In this document: positions 9,899-21,112 of the stretch, piece after piece
How positions within the stretch are numbered: the stretch's first letter is position 1
Layout: every line of letters begins with the position of its first letter
Source of the DNA: Tiliqua scincoides
Lineage: Eukaryota; Chordata; Lepidosauria; Squamata; Scincidae
Length of the DNA: 64,000 bases
Reading direction: 5' to 3'
Assembly: GCF_035046505.1 (NCBI RefSeq)
Contig: NC_089827.1
Coordinates: 18,103,353-18,167,352, forward strand
Made by a program: the position numbers and the translations under genes
Notes under the pieces: model-generated
What the model saw: the letters and a program-made list of their open reading frames with translations, nothing else
Told to the model about the DNA's origin: nothing
The model's database searches: none

Positions 9899-10821
9899 AT
9901 CCCAACCCCTGTTTGGGAGATCAGGGTCTTGGAGGGGATTTGGATTAAGATCTGGGGTAGGACATGAGAACATTGGGTGAAGGGTTGGGTGAACATTGAT
10001 TGGGTGACCCAAGGCACCACCTGACACCTGAGCTGGCATGCCAAGTCATGCCTCCCTTTAACTGGGGATGTGCCACCTACTCTAAAGTCACCCATTGCTC
10101 TTTGCTCTTCCCCACTTCCTCTTCTGCTGTGTCTCCCTCTTCCTATTCCAATACAAGGAAGTGGGAAGAGAAGGAGCTGTGAAGCTGGATGGACATGGGT
10201 GTTCCTACCAATCTGTTGCTGAAAGTGACCAACCTCAGTTAGCCTCATGAATAGGCAAATCCTGGGTGGGAACTGGCAGCTAAAGACTTACCTGAGACAA
10301 CTGAAAAACTATCCTAGCTTGGAAACTCACAAGTGGGCATGGGCTATACATGCTTAAAATGACTTCTTTTCAAAAACCAGTTATAGCTCAGGAAGCTGAA
10401 GCCCTACACAGCTCTACACAAGCTGAAGCTCTAAGAGCCTAAGCTAACCCTAAGCCCTTACTGCTTCTCTTCAGAAAGGCCAAAACAGAGCACTGTTTGA
10501 TGAGTTGGATTCAGAAACGTGTATGATTCTCAAGAAAACCCAGAACAGCCAGAAAAGTGTTCAAAGAAAGAGTGCAATTTCATTAAACAACTCTGGTATC
10601 AATAAAACTTTAGCGTGAGGCCTCTCAGAATCTCTCCTTTCTGCCAGAGCAATCTGGCTTGCATGGTGTAAGTTTGAATCCTAAATAAACTCTGGGTTGG
10701 CTCTACTCCAAATTGTGGCATGTTATAGCTAAAAGGAAAATATGGAGTGAGTTCTAACAGCCCAATCCTATCCCCCCTGGGCTGATTGGGGCCCGTACGA
10801 TTTACGCTGCATCCTATACAC

Positions 10822-11182
10822 CAGTGTTTCTCAAACTGTGGGTCAGGATCCACTGGGTGGGTCATGAGCCAATTTCAGATGGGTCCCTATTCATTACAAT
10901 ATTTTATTTTGAATATATTAGACTTGATGCTTCATGGTATGTGACTGCATGGGAAACGTTACAGACCTGTACTTTTAACAGGCTACTATGTATATGCTTT
11001 TAATAGTGATAGTAAATGTGACTCGCTCCTGGATAAGTGTGGGTAGGATTTCAGCCTAGGATTGTTAAAAAATTTTTCCTGCTTGATGATGTCACGTCCA
11101 GTCATCTCATCATTTCTGGTGGGTCCCGACAAATTTTCATTCTAAAATGTGGGTCCCGGTGCTATAAGTTTGAGAACCACTG
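10822..11182 (-). mobile_element. hAT-like MITE, GGGACCCAC family, complete copy
   Basis: The reference copy for this family: 361 bp, starting CAGTGTTTCTCAAACTGTGG and ending AGTTTGAGAACCACTG. It is flanked by the perfect direct repeat ctatacac (10814-10821 and 11183-11190). The 8-bp duplication places it in the hAT superfamily, and the central TA fits the Buster/Charlie branch. The body is non-coding. Six more or less complete relatives lie in this window. Confidence 0.93.
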
Positions 11183-11696
11183 CTATACACGAATTGCCCA
11201 TGCTGGAGGCCCCTTGGGATAAGGTGACATATATTCCCTTGCTCCAGGATAAGCCCAGCACGGGCAATGGGGTAACTTGGACCTATGCAAGCTCTGTAGT
11301 TGGCACAAGTCCACGTTGCCCCATGTTAGTGAATTGGCCCAGAGGAGAGGGATAGGATCTGGCTCATGAGGCTGCCACAGATCCTGCTTGTGGCATTGGC
11401 TTCCTCACAAGAAAGCTGCTGGAATCAGCATAGGAGGTGGCTATACCATACCCCAAAACTAGAGCCAATCAGCAAAATTGATGCCATTTTTGGGTTTAGC
11501 ATCCCCAAAATATCCTAAATTCATCCTTGGCAACTAGAAAAAGTGGGGTTTTATGTTTTCTTTTTCTGTAGGCCCCTGTAATAACAGTGTCAGCAGCTAG
11601 GTACAGTAGTGGGGAGCTAGCTATTCTAACAATTACCTTGCTGTTTCAGAAGTCAACCTCGGACTCTGTGGACCACACTTTCCAGGGATCAAGGCA

Positions 11697-12021
11697 GTTG
11701 CGTAGCTAGGGGGTGGGGGTACGGGTCACACTGGGTGACATGCATGGGGGGGTGACACCATTACTGGCCAAAATTTTTAAAATCTTGGTATTTGCCAATA
11801 ATACCATTACGTTATAGATCATTCGATGTATAATTTCATGCAGAACGCAATGAAACAAACCACGTTGAAATATCTCTATACTATCAAAAGTTATAGCCAA
11901 AAAGCCAGCGGGGGTGGGGCAATGGTACGTCACCATGCTCACTGCATGGGAGGAGGACCATGGGGGGGTTGATGTGCTGGCCTACTGTACCAGGTGATAC
12001 AACCCCTAGTGATGCCACTGG
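11697..12021 (+). mobile_element. CAGTGGCGT-ended MITE, copy C
   Basis: It starts CAGTTGCGTAGCTAGGGGG and ends CCCCTAGTGATGCCACTG, giving imperfect terminal inverted repeats. The core TTTCATGCAGAACGCAATGA and TATCAAAAGTTATAGCC matches 3400-3701 closely. No convincing target duplication remains. Confidence 0.75.
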
Positions 12022-12085
12022 GCAAGGGAAAAGGTTGATAGGAACTCCATTACTCTTCTTTTTTTAATGTATATATTTATTTTAT

Positions 12086-12087
<2 letters not shown>

Positions 12088-12119
<32 letters not shown>
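12088..12119 (+). repeat. (AAT)n microsatellite
   Basis: About ten AAT units next to the A/T-rich tail of the LINE fragment. Confidence 0.9.
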
Positions 12120-12121
<2 letters not shown>

Positions 12122-12396
12122 CTTTATTTACAATGATATTTAAAAAAACAATAAACGAACAACAATATTAATACAAAAAATACATTAAACTATATAAAAA
12201 ACAAAAAACAAAAATAAAAAATAGAAAAACTACACAGAATATATCTAACAGTGTAGAAAGAACAAAGCCAAAAAGTTCTTTCTTACTGCATTTATATTAA
12301 CGATCTAAATTTCCGCTCTTTCAAAAGCTATATCTCCAATAGTCTCTCTTATGACTAATCTTCAAATCCAAAACTCATTAAATCATTGCTTTCTCT

Positions 12397-12575
12397 GGGC
12401 CCGATCCTATCCAACTTTCCAGCACCGGTGCAACCTCAATGTAGCCCCGAGGTAAGAGTGTAGATGTTCCCATACCTTGAGGAGGCCTCTGGGACTGCCT
12501 CCCCATCACAGGAAGTAGTGCATACCCCATTGGCATAGCAGCACCAGCACTGGAAAACTGGATAGGATTGGGCCC
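12397..12575. mobile_element. CCAATCCTA-family palindromic MITE
   Basis: A 179-bp element with long imperfect inverted ends: GGGCCCGATCCTATCCAACT on the left and ACTGGATAGGATTGGGCCC on the right. The inner sequence is also partly palindromic (CCCCGAGGTAAG, ACCTTGAGGAGGCCTC). It interrupts the L1-like remnant. The superfamily is undetermined because the target duplication is unclear. Confidence 0.75.
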
Positions 12576-12799
12576 CCACTCTCTTGCAAAAAGTCAATAA
12601 CTGGTTCCAGTTATTCAAAAAGGTTTTTGTGGATTTCTCTTTAAGTAAAGTCATAAGTTTATCCACTTCTGCAAAGGGAGTTCCATTACTTTTCTATGAT
12701 CTCCTTCATTCGCTTTCTTTAAAGATACCAAATTTTGGAGCTTGCCATTTCCTCCCATTCACTTGAGTTTTTGTTTGCCATCAGACAATGCAGAGAGCA

Positions 12800-13270
12800 G
12801 ATGACATCTGCTTGAGCGTTTCATCGCTGCAACTTCTCTTGAAAGATCCCTTCCAAGCATCCCTTTGTGACCCCGTTCTTGCTATAAATGTCCTTGAGTG
12901 GCGGGGCTGCTAGATTGTTCAACTCCACTACGTTTCAAGCGCTGTATGGGATCTAAGAGAACCATATACTGTGCTTGGTGTTAAATGGAAGTGAAACTGC
13001 TTCGAGGGACATTGTAATTCTTATCAGCCAGTCAGCTGCTAAATCTGTTTCAAGGTTGTTCTTCTCTGTGTGCAAAGCAATTCTTAGAAGCGGGACCCAC
13101 TGTGGCTTTCCTCCCTCTGTCATCTCGCTAATGCGTTGCTGAAAAGTCATGCTCAACATTTGTGCAAGTCATTGTATCGCTTAATCCACTTTAGGCCCAG
13201 TAAATAAAGAGCATGCTGGTTTTAATTATGAGCAACAATGAATGTAAACGGACTTCGCAGGGTAGCTCAG
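12800..13270. other. Unique stretch, possible conserved non-coding DNA
   Basis: Non-repetitive sequence of balanced composition, including GCTATAAATGTCCTTGAGTG, ATTCTTATCAGCCAGTCAGC and TTTTAATTATGAGCAACAAT. It has no coding frame with domain character. It lies between dense repeats yet carries no insertion, which is weakly suggestive of constraint. This is inference only. Confidence 0.22.
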
Positions 13271-13501
13271 ATCCATCGGTCTTCATTGGAGCATTGCATG
13301 CTGACTGATACGCATTAAGGAACCCTTGATATAACTGTGAGGCAAACTATGGGGCTGTGACTAACTATGGGAAGGCAAAAGCTTGGACAGAGTTCCAGCA
13401 ACATGGCATTATGAAAGGCACACACAAATGACTGTATTTAAGGAGCAGCAATGTAGTGCTTCCTAGTGAGTGCAGTTTAGGCATTCACCTAATTGGAACT
13501 G

Positions 13502-14055
13502 ACAGCCCAATCCTAACTTGTGCTGGCACAGCCAGGCTGCCTGGCCTGTGCTGTATCCAGCAGAGGTTAGGAGGTGGCCAGAGCACTACTTGGGGTAAAG
13601 GGATATATTTACCCCAAGATAAAGCCTGGGTAAAGCCCCAGTCCCTTAGCCTGGGTAAAGCCCCAGTCACCCCATGGGGCTTCTTGAATCTGTGCAAATC
13701 CAGAAGCCCAGTGTAATGCCAGGAGGACTGGGAGGGTGGTTAGGATATGGTGGAGGTTTGCTCCATCAATCCGCCCCCCCCTCCTAGGCCTGATCTCCCC
13801 ATTCCGCTCTCCCCTAAACCCAGAAACACTGCCTCCCCACCACCCTCACTACACCCCTGCGCCACTTGGTGCAGCCTTACTTGTGCTGGCTGGCACTGCT
13901 CCTGGATGCAGCATTGGCAGGCTGGCGCTGCTGGCTTATGAACCATCATAGACATGCCTTATGGCACATTTGCAGCACTCTGAACCAGCATAGGGAGGGC
14001 TGTGCTGGCTCAACCCTAACAGCTGTTATGATGCATCAAGATCTCATGTTGCTGG
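13502..14055. mobile_element. CCAATCCTA-family element, long form
   Basis: It begins CAGCCCAATCCTAACTTGTG. It contains the short direct duplication AGCCTGGGTAAAGCCCCAGT near 13625-13670 and GCCTTACTTGTGCTGG, and runs to the CTAACAGCTGTTATGATGCA region. A second related segment starts at 14284 (CAGCAATCCTAACTTGTGCT). Between them lies a 5S-derived SINE. Both segments are non-coding despite several overlapping small frames. Confidence 0.55.
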
Positions 14056-14188
14056 CATGACCGATCTCGTCTGATCTGGGAAGCTAAGCAGGGTCAGGCC
14101 TGGTTAGTACTTGGATGGGAGACCACCAGGGAATACCGGGTGCTGTAGGCTTATACCATAGTCTTTCGAGACTGGAGGTTGCCAACCA
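14056..14188 (+). mobile_element. 5S-rRNA-derived SINE, copy 2
   Basis: The 5S body is present (GATCTCGTCTGATCTGGGAA, GCTAAGCAGGGTCAGGCC, TACTTGGATGGGAGACCACC, CGGGTGCTGTAGGCTT), followed by the tail AGTCTTTCGAGACTGGAGGT and TGCC. The head upstream of GACCGATCTC differs from the other copies, so this copy is probably 5' truncated. No clear target duplication is seen. Confidence 0.88.
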
Positions 14189-14380
14189 TGGGACAATGAC
14201 CTGCATTGTCACATGGTTGTCCCATGTCCCCTGTGCATATTCTAATAGTGCATTTGAGTGTACCACTGTCAATAACGCTAACACAGCAATCCTAACTTGT
14301 GCTGGAACAGGCAATCCCGAGGGCCTGCGCTGTATTCAGTGCAAGTTTGGGGCTGACCACAGGCCAGCCTGGGGCAAGGG

Positions 14381-14857
14381 CAGTGTTTCTCAAACTCTCT
14401 GGGAGAGTTTGAGCCGCAGTAAGTCCTTGCGGGGGGAGGCAGTGACGCAACCCCCAGGATCACTTTGCTAAGGGGGGGGGATGCAGGGACTGGCATTTAT
14501 TTACCAGACCCTGCAGCAGCCTCCTGGGGGTGGGGGGAGCCCTGTGCAATCGTCCGCAGGACTCCCCAAAGCTTAGAAAGTGAAAGCGAAGCAATTGTGC
14601 TCTGCCACTGCAAAACCAGAAGTGGAGCGCGATCACTCTGCTTTCACTTTTTAGGCTTCGGGGAGTCCTGCGGATGGTTGCTCGGGGCTTCCTGCACCCC
14701 CGCGAGGCCCCTGCAGGGACTGGTAATTAAATGCGATCCTTAGCAATGCGATCCTGAGGATCATATCACTGCCTCCCCCTGCCCCCCACCCCTTAAGGGG
14801 ACAGAATCCAGGGCCCTCTGGCTGGGGCGTCTTGATGCCCTAGTTTGAGTAGCCCTG
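14381..14857 (+). mobile_element. hAT-like MITE, AAGTCCTTGCGGGG family, copy 1
   Basis: A 477-bp element starting CAGTGTTTCTCAAACTCTCT and ending TAGTTTGAGTAGCCCTG. It is flanked by the perfect 8-bp repeat ggcaaggg (14373-14380 and 14858-14865). It contains an internal inverted repeat: GGACTCCCCAAAGCTTAGAA against TTAGGCTTCGGGGAGTCC. It is inserted in a CCAATCCTA-family copy. A diverged copy lies at 17628-18428. Confidence 0.88.
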
Positions 14858-14884
14858 GGCAAGGGGAAATACTTCCCATTACAG

Positions 14885-15037
14885 ATGGGTAACACTTCCC
14901 CAAATGCAGTCACATAACATGGTAGCACCAAGTCTCATACATTAAAAATAAAATACATCTTGAAATGATTGGGGACCCACCTGAAATTGGGTTGCGACCC
15001 ACCTAGTGGGTCCCAGCCCACAGTTTGAGAAACACTG
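14885..15037 (+). mobile_element. hAT-like MITE, GGGACCCAC family, right part
   Basis: It contains CTTCCCCAAATGCAGTCACA, GGTAGCACCAAGTCT and GGGGACCCACCTGAAATTGG, and the end CAGTTTGAGAAACACTG. The left third is missing. Confidence 0.85.
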
Positions 15038-15039
15038 GT

Positions 15040-16170
15040 TTAGAACATTGCAGTAAGATTGGGACTGGCTATAGAAGAAAAGCACAAGGGATTCTGAGCT
15101 AAAAGAGCAATATGTGAAGTATATATGGAATGATGCCCCAGCCCTTTGGCCAAACAAAGCTGAAAACCTCAATAATGAGGCTCAATGGCTGCGTACATCA
15201 GACAATGACTTTTTAATATGATTATTGATATATGACATTCTCTTTGTTTCTGTTAGACTAGACATTTCTGGCTCCAAATCTTGCACACACTGCACTGAAC
15301 ACATTTGGAAGGGAAACACAAATTCTTTGAAGATCTGACTCCATTTGCAGTCAGATAGTTCTTTTTGCTAAATGCCCAGAATGTATCTGTATCGCATTAG
15401 TGCTTTATAGGAGTGCTGCTATAGCAATGGAAAAGAAACATGATATAAGGGAATACTGGCACAGGCTGTGAGACTTTATATGGCTTGGTATACAAAAGCC
15501 ATTAGTGTCAACTCCAGCATAAGATACTAGGGCAAAGGTCTGGCAAACAGACAACGTACTTGGTGGGTTGGAGTACTATGGGCTGCTATTTATCAGCTCC
15601 AGCACGGTTTTCCACAGATAAAACAAACAGACAGGGAAATCAGTAAGCAATCCAATCTAGATATGGAGAGCTCTTCAGACTCCATTCATTTTTTTGTTGA
15701 GTTCATAAAGGGGAGTCATAGATAAATCACTGGCATTCCATCCAACAACTTCATAGGCTCTTTTGGTCAGTGACTTTCCACTGCTTAAGCGATTTGGTAG
15801 ATTTTCATAAAGAACTAGAGAATGTGACAGCCTTCCTCCCTTTTTCTTCCCACACAATCTTCCAAAGCAGATCGTCTAGCCTTGGTGCCTGATGTTTACC
15901 TCCTTGAGCGGTAACTAGGGATTTTTTGCTACCCCCAAAAAATATAAAATCAAATTCTGCACCCAGGCATTCCAAATTTGATGCTATGAAAAACCAAAAA
16001 GCTATGTAGACTATGCAGACCAAGATATTTTATAGTTTATCATTTCTTTTGCAATATTTTACTATTTTATATCACTTTATTTGGGTTTTGCTAGAGATGG
16101 AGAGGCAAAAGGAGCTAATCAGGGCACTGAAGGACTAAAAAAAATATTCAGCACCCTTTTGACATCTGAG
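15040..16170. other. Unique-looking stretch, no gene seen
   Basis: AT-rich sequence without recognised repeats. Small frames on the minus strand (15675-16023) show no domain or splice context. Confidence 0.4.
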
Positions 16171-16178
16171 ATTTCAAG

Positions 16179-16672
16179 CAGTGGTGTAGCAAAGGGATCT
16201 GGCACCTGGGGGCACAAAATGTTTTAAGACCCCCCTGGACTGTTAACATTCCTGGGGGCCAGTTACCGAGGAAGCTCCCCGGAGGTATCCAGGAGGTGGT
16301 CTAAGTCAAGGGAGGCCATGTACAACCTCCCCACACCTCAGAAAACCATAGAAGCCCTCCGGGAGGCCTTGGAAAGGCACTTCTGGTTTTCACAAAAACC
16401 AAACATACCTTTCTATGGCCTCAGAAGTCCTCCTGGAAGCCTCCAAAAGACATTTCCAGTTTAAGGGTCTTTTGGAGGCCTTTGAGGCCTTCTAAGGCTT
16501 TCTAAGACTTGGAAAAGCCATGAGCTGTGTCTCTGTGCTTCATAACTCCTCTTGGATGCTCCTCTGACTGCCTGTCTGCCTCAGGATCTGCTATCCAGGG
16601 GGCAGGTTGGCACCCCCTCAAGTCATGTTACCCAAGGTTATGTACCCCTTGCCCCCCTTAGCTACACCACTG
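16179..16672. mobile_element. hAT-like element with CAGTGGTGTAGC ends
   Basis: It starts CAGTGGTGTAGCAAAGGG and ends CCCTTAGCTACACCACTG. The flanks atttcaag (16171-16178) and atttcagc (16673-16680) agree at 6 of 8 bases. The interior is rich in GAGGCCTTxGAAGGC-like words forming local inverted repeats, and resembles the inner part of the Tigger-like elements at 6830 and 34770. It may be a composite. Confidence 0.65.
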
Positions 16673-16689
16673 ATTTCAGCAGACATTGC

Positions 16690-17610
16690 CCACAAACTCT
16701 CAAACCTACATTTGCAGCAAAAAGGACTAGAAACTGGCTTCTTTTTTTAAAAATGAAAATCAAGATTTTCAAAAAGTCAAATTCTGCTTTTGTTATCACA
16801 TTCAGCACTTTGTATTCCCGCAGATTTGTAACAGACTCACAGCACTGTTTATTGTTAGGTATCTAAAGAAGCTGCCAAGTTCATTCTTCAGTGGTAGTTC
16901 TTGTCAAATAAAATGTTCTTGTTGCAAGAAGAAAAGAAAGTTTGGCCTTAAAGTTTTTCTCGGGTTCATTAGGGAAAATTTTCCTTCATCAACAAGTAAG
17001 AAAAGCAAGATTGTATGATGTTTGGCATAAGGTCTTTGGAATGCTGCCCTTTTGAAGGGGATCTGTTTCTGGGCCAGAAAAGCCAAATGGCCTGACATGG
17101 ATTTTTGCCTCTGGAAATACCTTTGCATTTGCCTGAACAGAAAATCCCTAGTATATAAGATTGAGTGAAAGTAACAACGTCAACCAACCCTCTTTTGTCT
17201 TTGGCAACCAAAAGATAATCCGTGTATGATAGCAGTTCATGCTTCAGCTTAATGTGAGCAACAGCTGCCTGATGGATTCACTGGAGTATTCTCATTTAGC
17301 AGTAAGAAGGTATTGTCACTGTTTGATCAGGTTCCATGTAATTTTATTTATTTATTTTTGTTTCAACTTCCTGGCACCGAAGAAGAGAACTGGCCTCTAA
17401 GCAGCTATGTGGAAATGGATTACTCTGAGTTACGAAATTTTAAACACACCCCTGAGAACCTAATGGACCTTCGCAAAACATCTATTTATACAATACGCAT
17501 TCGGAAGATAATGCAGCGTTAGAAACAGCAAACATTTTTCTGCAGCTCTCAGTATGATGGTTGTTTGCTCCTTCCCACACCATACACAGTTGTGTAACTC
17601 TTCCACTTGC
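16690..17610. other. Unique-looking stretch, no firm gene
   Basis: A 69-codon frame at 17313-17522 includes EENWPLSSYVEMDYSEL and ENLMDLRKTSIYTIRIRK, preceded by a T-rich tract. I recognise no family. With no convincing acceptor and donor pair, I do not call an exon. Confidence 0.3.
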
Positions 17611-17627
17611 CTTTTGGTCTTCTGGAG

Positions 17628-18010
17628 CAGTGATTCTCAAACTTGTGGGGGGATTTACTCATGAAGTAAGTCTTTGCGGGGGAGAGGCGAGGGCAGTGAC
17701 ATGATCCCCAGGATTGCATTGCTAAAGAGGGCGAGGGGGGTGCTTTTACTCACTTTGGACTGCAGCGGGCTCCAGGAGGTGCGGGGAGCCCCATGCAGCC
17801 CTTGCAGGGCTCCCCGAAGCTTGGAACATTGAGAAAAAAGCAAGCGCAAACCACTTCCTGGTTGCGTTCGCAAACTGGAAGTGGTATGTGCTCGCTTTCT
17901 CGAAACATTCTAAGCCTTGGGGAGCCCTGCAGAGGGCTACATGGGACTCCCCATACCTCCTGGAGCCTGCTGCAGCCCTAAGTGAGAAAAAGCACCCCCT
18001 CTTGTCCCCC

Positions 18011-18059
<49 letters not shown>

Positions 18060-18428
18060 AGGTATTTATATACCGCCTTTCTTGGTCTTTATTCAAGACT
18101 TTATTCAAGGCGGTTTACATAGGCAGGCTAATTTAAAACCCCGGAAGGAATTTTTACAATTGAAAGAAGGCTCTATTTTTCAAGAGCCACAACAAATTCA
18201 GATGTTTCGTTCTGATCTGGCCTCCATCCTGGCCTCCATCCTCCCACACTCAGAGCAGATGGAAATAGCTCGGCTCAGCTTGTCAGCTGCTTCAAGGTTG
18301 CACGGTGCTGGTGGCCTCGAACTGGCGACCTTGTGGATGTTATCTTCAGGCAAATGGAGGCTCTACCCTCTAGACCAGACGTCCTGCCCCCTTAGTGACG
18401 CTGCAATGACCCAGTTTGAGAATCTCAG
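17628..18428 (+). mobile_element. hAT-like MITE, AAGTCCTTGCGGGG family, copy 2, with SINE insert
   Basis: It starts CAGTGATTCTCAAACTTGTG and ends CAATGACCCAGTTTGAGAAT. It shares AAGTAAGTCTTTGCGGGG, CCCCAGGATTGCATTGCTAA and GGGCTCCCCGAAGCTTGGAA with 14381-14857, including the internal inverted repeat. It is split by a complete tRNA-derived SINE (18014-18386). Its own target duplication is decayed. Confidence 0.75.
18014..18386 (-). mobile_element. tRNA-derived squamate SINE, full length
   Basis: On the minus strand the head has an A box like TGGTCTAGAGGGTAGAGCC and a B box like GGTCGCCAGTTCGAGGCC, followed by AGCAGCTGACAAGCTGAGCC. The 3' part is CCTGCCTATGTAAACCGCCT, AGAAAGGCGGTATATAAATA, CCTGT and an ATT run. 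The direct repeat ccccctta (18006-18013 and 18387-18394) marks the insertion, so the element is 373 bp. It sits within a hAT-like MITE and is younger than it. A partial copy lies at 58010-58232. Several lizard SINE families share this architecture; I do not assign a name. Confidence 0.88.
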
Positions 18429-18429
18429 A

Positions 18430-19175
18430 TCTAATCCAATCAAGAGTGGTGTTCCTACGTATGCTTTTAAATACACATTGTCGTGGCACATCGGTGAAAA
18501 CTTATCTCATGTGCCTGGACCCCATGCAGTGGCCAATACAGCAGGGATGGAAGATGGAGGCAAGCATGAAGACGCATCAAGCAATATTACATTGTGGGGT
18601 AATTTTACAAATGCAAGGAGGGAAGAGAAATCAAAGCACAGTGTCTCTTAACCATTCCTGTTGCTAGATGTAAATGGTTGCTATGTACAAAAGAAAAAGA
18701 GAAAACAGGAGGATTTCCTTGAAAGGGAACAGGAGTGTGTGATGGGGCAAACACAGTGGGGAGAACAGGGAGAGGAAGATGGAGGAATTGGTGCTGGCGA
18801 ACCAGGAGTTTAACAGGAGTGGGGAAAAGGGGGAATGGAGAGAAGCTGGGGGGGAAGGGAGGAGAGACACTGAGACTGGTTGCTGAGGTTGGGAGACATG
18901 CCACAAGGCCATGGCCAATTCATGATTCTCCGCAGCCTGAAGCAAAGGCTACAGACAAGGAGTGAGCCCCTTCAGTGGGCTGTGCAGTCACTTCACTCCT
19001 TTGTGGTGGGGGAGGTAATCTCTCTCACTGAATAATCCATCTTAATTGAGTCTGGAGCCTCCAATTGGAAAGCAACAATCATTTGTGATTTCTCTTAGTC
19101 TTGGAATCCTTGATGGATTGGTTAAAGGCGGTGGTTCAGTAGACACCAAGGGTGGTTCAAGATGGACACTGGGTC

Positions 19176-19177
<2 letters not shown>
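18430..19177. other. Unassigned stretch, purine-rich part
   Basis: A GGGGAGAA-rich tract lies at 18750-18880. No repeat family or exon recognised. Confidence 0.35.

Positions 19178-19231
<54 letters not shown>
19178..19231 (+). repeat. (TC)n microsatellite
   Basis: About 27 uninterrupted CT units. The serine/leucine and arginine/glutamate runs in overlapping frames are artefacts of this repeat. Confidence 0.97.
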
Positions 19232-19234
<3 letters not shown>

Positions 19235-19467
19235 ACAGGCCTGAAGCTTCCCCTAAAATGGTTGAACAACAAGTCAAAATGAATACGTCTTCACAATGAA
19301 CGAATCCACAAGGAGGAAATGACAGAGGTACTAACCACGTTGTCAATTTGTCTCTGAGACAAAGAAAGATAGAAGGGGGTTAATGGGTTGGTAGCAAGGC
19401 TGGGCCAAAGACCAAGGTTACCTGTCTCCTTCTGCTGTGTCTTGTATGTGGGACTGCAGAGCAGCAG

Positions 19468-19600
19468 CACAGCTACAGGAGGGGTGGCATGGTATGTACT
19501 GCAGGCACAACAACGCACCATGTAAGTGGCCACTCCCAGTCACTGTTGGAGCCATTTTGAGCAGCAACCGCAATGCACATTGCTGTCCCAATGTTTTGAC
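19468..19600. mobile_element. hAT-like MITE, CAGTGGYRTAGC family, half copy
   Basis: It shares GTACTGCAGGCACAACAACG, CACCATGTAAGTGGCC and AGCAACCGCAATG with the family; the right half is missing. Confidence 0.65.
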
Positions 19601-20649
19601 CCAAATGTTTATATTTTTACAGCATGCTTTATAATTCCCTTCCCTTTATTGGGAAGTTCTTGTATCTGAGATGCCTACAGTCTGATTCTGATGTGGTTTT
19701 TGCACTCAAAATACAGGGGGAAAAGCCTTGGAAAGGTTACGAACCCATTTTTAGAGGTGAGATCCTAGGGTTTTTCTAGATTCTGCTCAGTGGTGCACCC
19801 AGTAGAGGGGCAATGGGGGCAAATGCCCCAGGGTGCCAAGCTTGATCCAGGCTTGGGGGTGCAGCAGTGCAACCCACTCCCTCCTCTACAGGTTTCATCC
19901 GGGACCATGCCGAAAGCAAGCATGGACCCTTTCGCACCAGTTAGCAGTGGTGCAAAAGTCTCCATCGGAGACTGGGCCACCTCTGTCCCTCCCCCTTTTT
20001 ATAAAGGAAGAAAAGAGGCAGTGCAGAAGTAATTCTGGTGACGATAACATCACCGCAATTGCTACTGGATTGGGGGGGGCAGCAAATGGTGGGTGGCACC
20101 GGGCAGGAAAGCCACCAGGACCACCATTGATTCTGCTCATGGATAAGCTCCAAGAAGAGTTATGAAGGTATAACCAGTTTAGATGCAGCTTTTCCACATG
20201 TCTACATTTATAGTGCACTATGCCTTTACTGTAAAATTAATGCAATAATCTGTGATGAGAGTATTATACAGTGTATGCTGTAAATGTGTAATTATTGCTA
20301 ATGACATGAAGCATGGTTTCAGAATACAGATGAAGGTGGCAAAGCCATCCACGTCAAAGCCTCCTTCTGACCGTCACTACATCACAACACAGCCCATGCC
20401 TCAAAATTCTTAATTAGCCGAGGCTTCAGCTCTATCACATCAAAAAAGCAGGCCTGTTTTTGTCTTCCTCTCAACACCGATCATTCCACACATTCTTTCC
20501 CTGAGATATAAAGCTGGTAGTGTATTATGGCTTTCAAGGACACCCCACATTTAAACCAGTGAGATCGACAGGTGAAATGAAATGTTAGGTAAATGATGAA
20601 TTTAAGTCTTCTACATTTGTTCAGAACAGACTTTTTCCTTTGTCTAGAA

Positions 20650-21112
20650 CAGGGGTGCCCAAACCCTGGCCCTGGGACCACTTGCGGCCCTCGAGGCCTC
20701 TCAATGTGGCCCTCAGGGAATCCCCAGTCTCCAATGAGCCTCTGGCCCTCCGGAGATTTGTTGGAGTCCACACTGGCCCAACGCAACTGCTCTCAACATG
20801 AGGGTGACTGTTTGACCTCTTGCGTGAGCTGTGGGATGAAAGCTCTCTCCACTGCTTGTTATTTCACGTCTGTGATGCAGCAGTGGCAGTGAAGGAAAGG
20901 CTGGCCTTGCTTTGTGCAAAGCCTTTTATAGGCCTTGAGCTATTGGAAGACCATTCATTCATATAAGTTCATCTTTAATATATTCATTTATGTAAACTTA
21001 TGTAAATTTATTCAAATTTTAAATGTAAATTAATTCTTTTTTCCCCCTCGGCCTCCAACACAGTGTCAGAGAGATGATGTGGCCCTCCTGCCAAAAACTT
21101 TGGACACCCCTG
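20650..21112 (-). mobile_element. hAT (Charlie-type) non-autonomous element, copy 2
   Basis: The inverted counterpart of 792-1254, also 463 bp, starting CAGGGGTGCCCAAACC and ending CTTTGGACACCCCTG. It is flanked by the perfect direct repeat gtctagaa (20642-20649 and 21113-21120), the same 8 bases that flank copy 1. Outer flanks differ between the copies, so they are independent insertions and not a segmental duplication. Confidence 0.93.

Larger units (their letters stand above)
12060..12770 (-). mobile_element. L1-like LINE 3' end, interrupted
   Basis: On the minus strand a frame upstream of 12575 reads MDKLMTLLKEKSTKTF then LNNWNQLLTFCK. Downstream there is a phrase close to NDLMSFGFED, then an A-rich 3' region with an AAT run at 12088-12119. 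The layout and phrases resemble the C-terminus and 3' end of an L1-type second frame, but the match is by eye and weak. A CCAATCCTA-family MITE (12397-12575) has inserted between the two coding remnants. Confidence 0.45.

Noticed and set aside
17313-17522. Possible exon encoding EENWPLSSYVEMDYSEL
   Set aside because: There is a T-rich tract upstream but no convincing acceptor at the right place and no donor; the peptide matches no family I know.
18082-18651. 189-codon open frame on the plus strand
   Set aside because: It runs through the tRNA-derived SINE and the end of a hAT-like MITE; the frame is incidental to the repeats.
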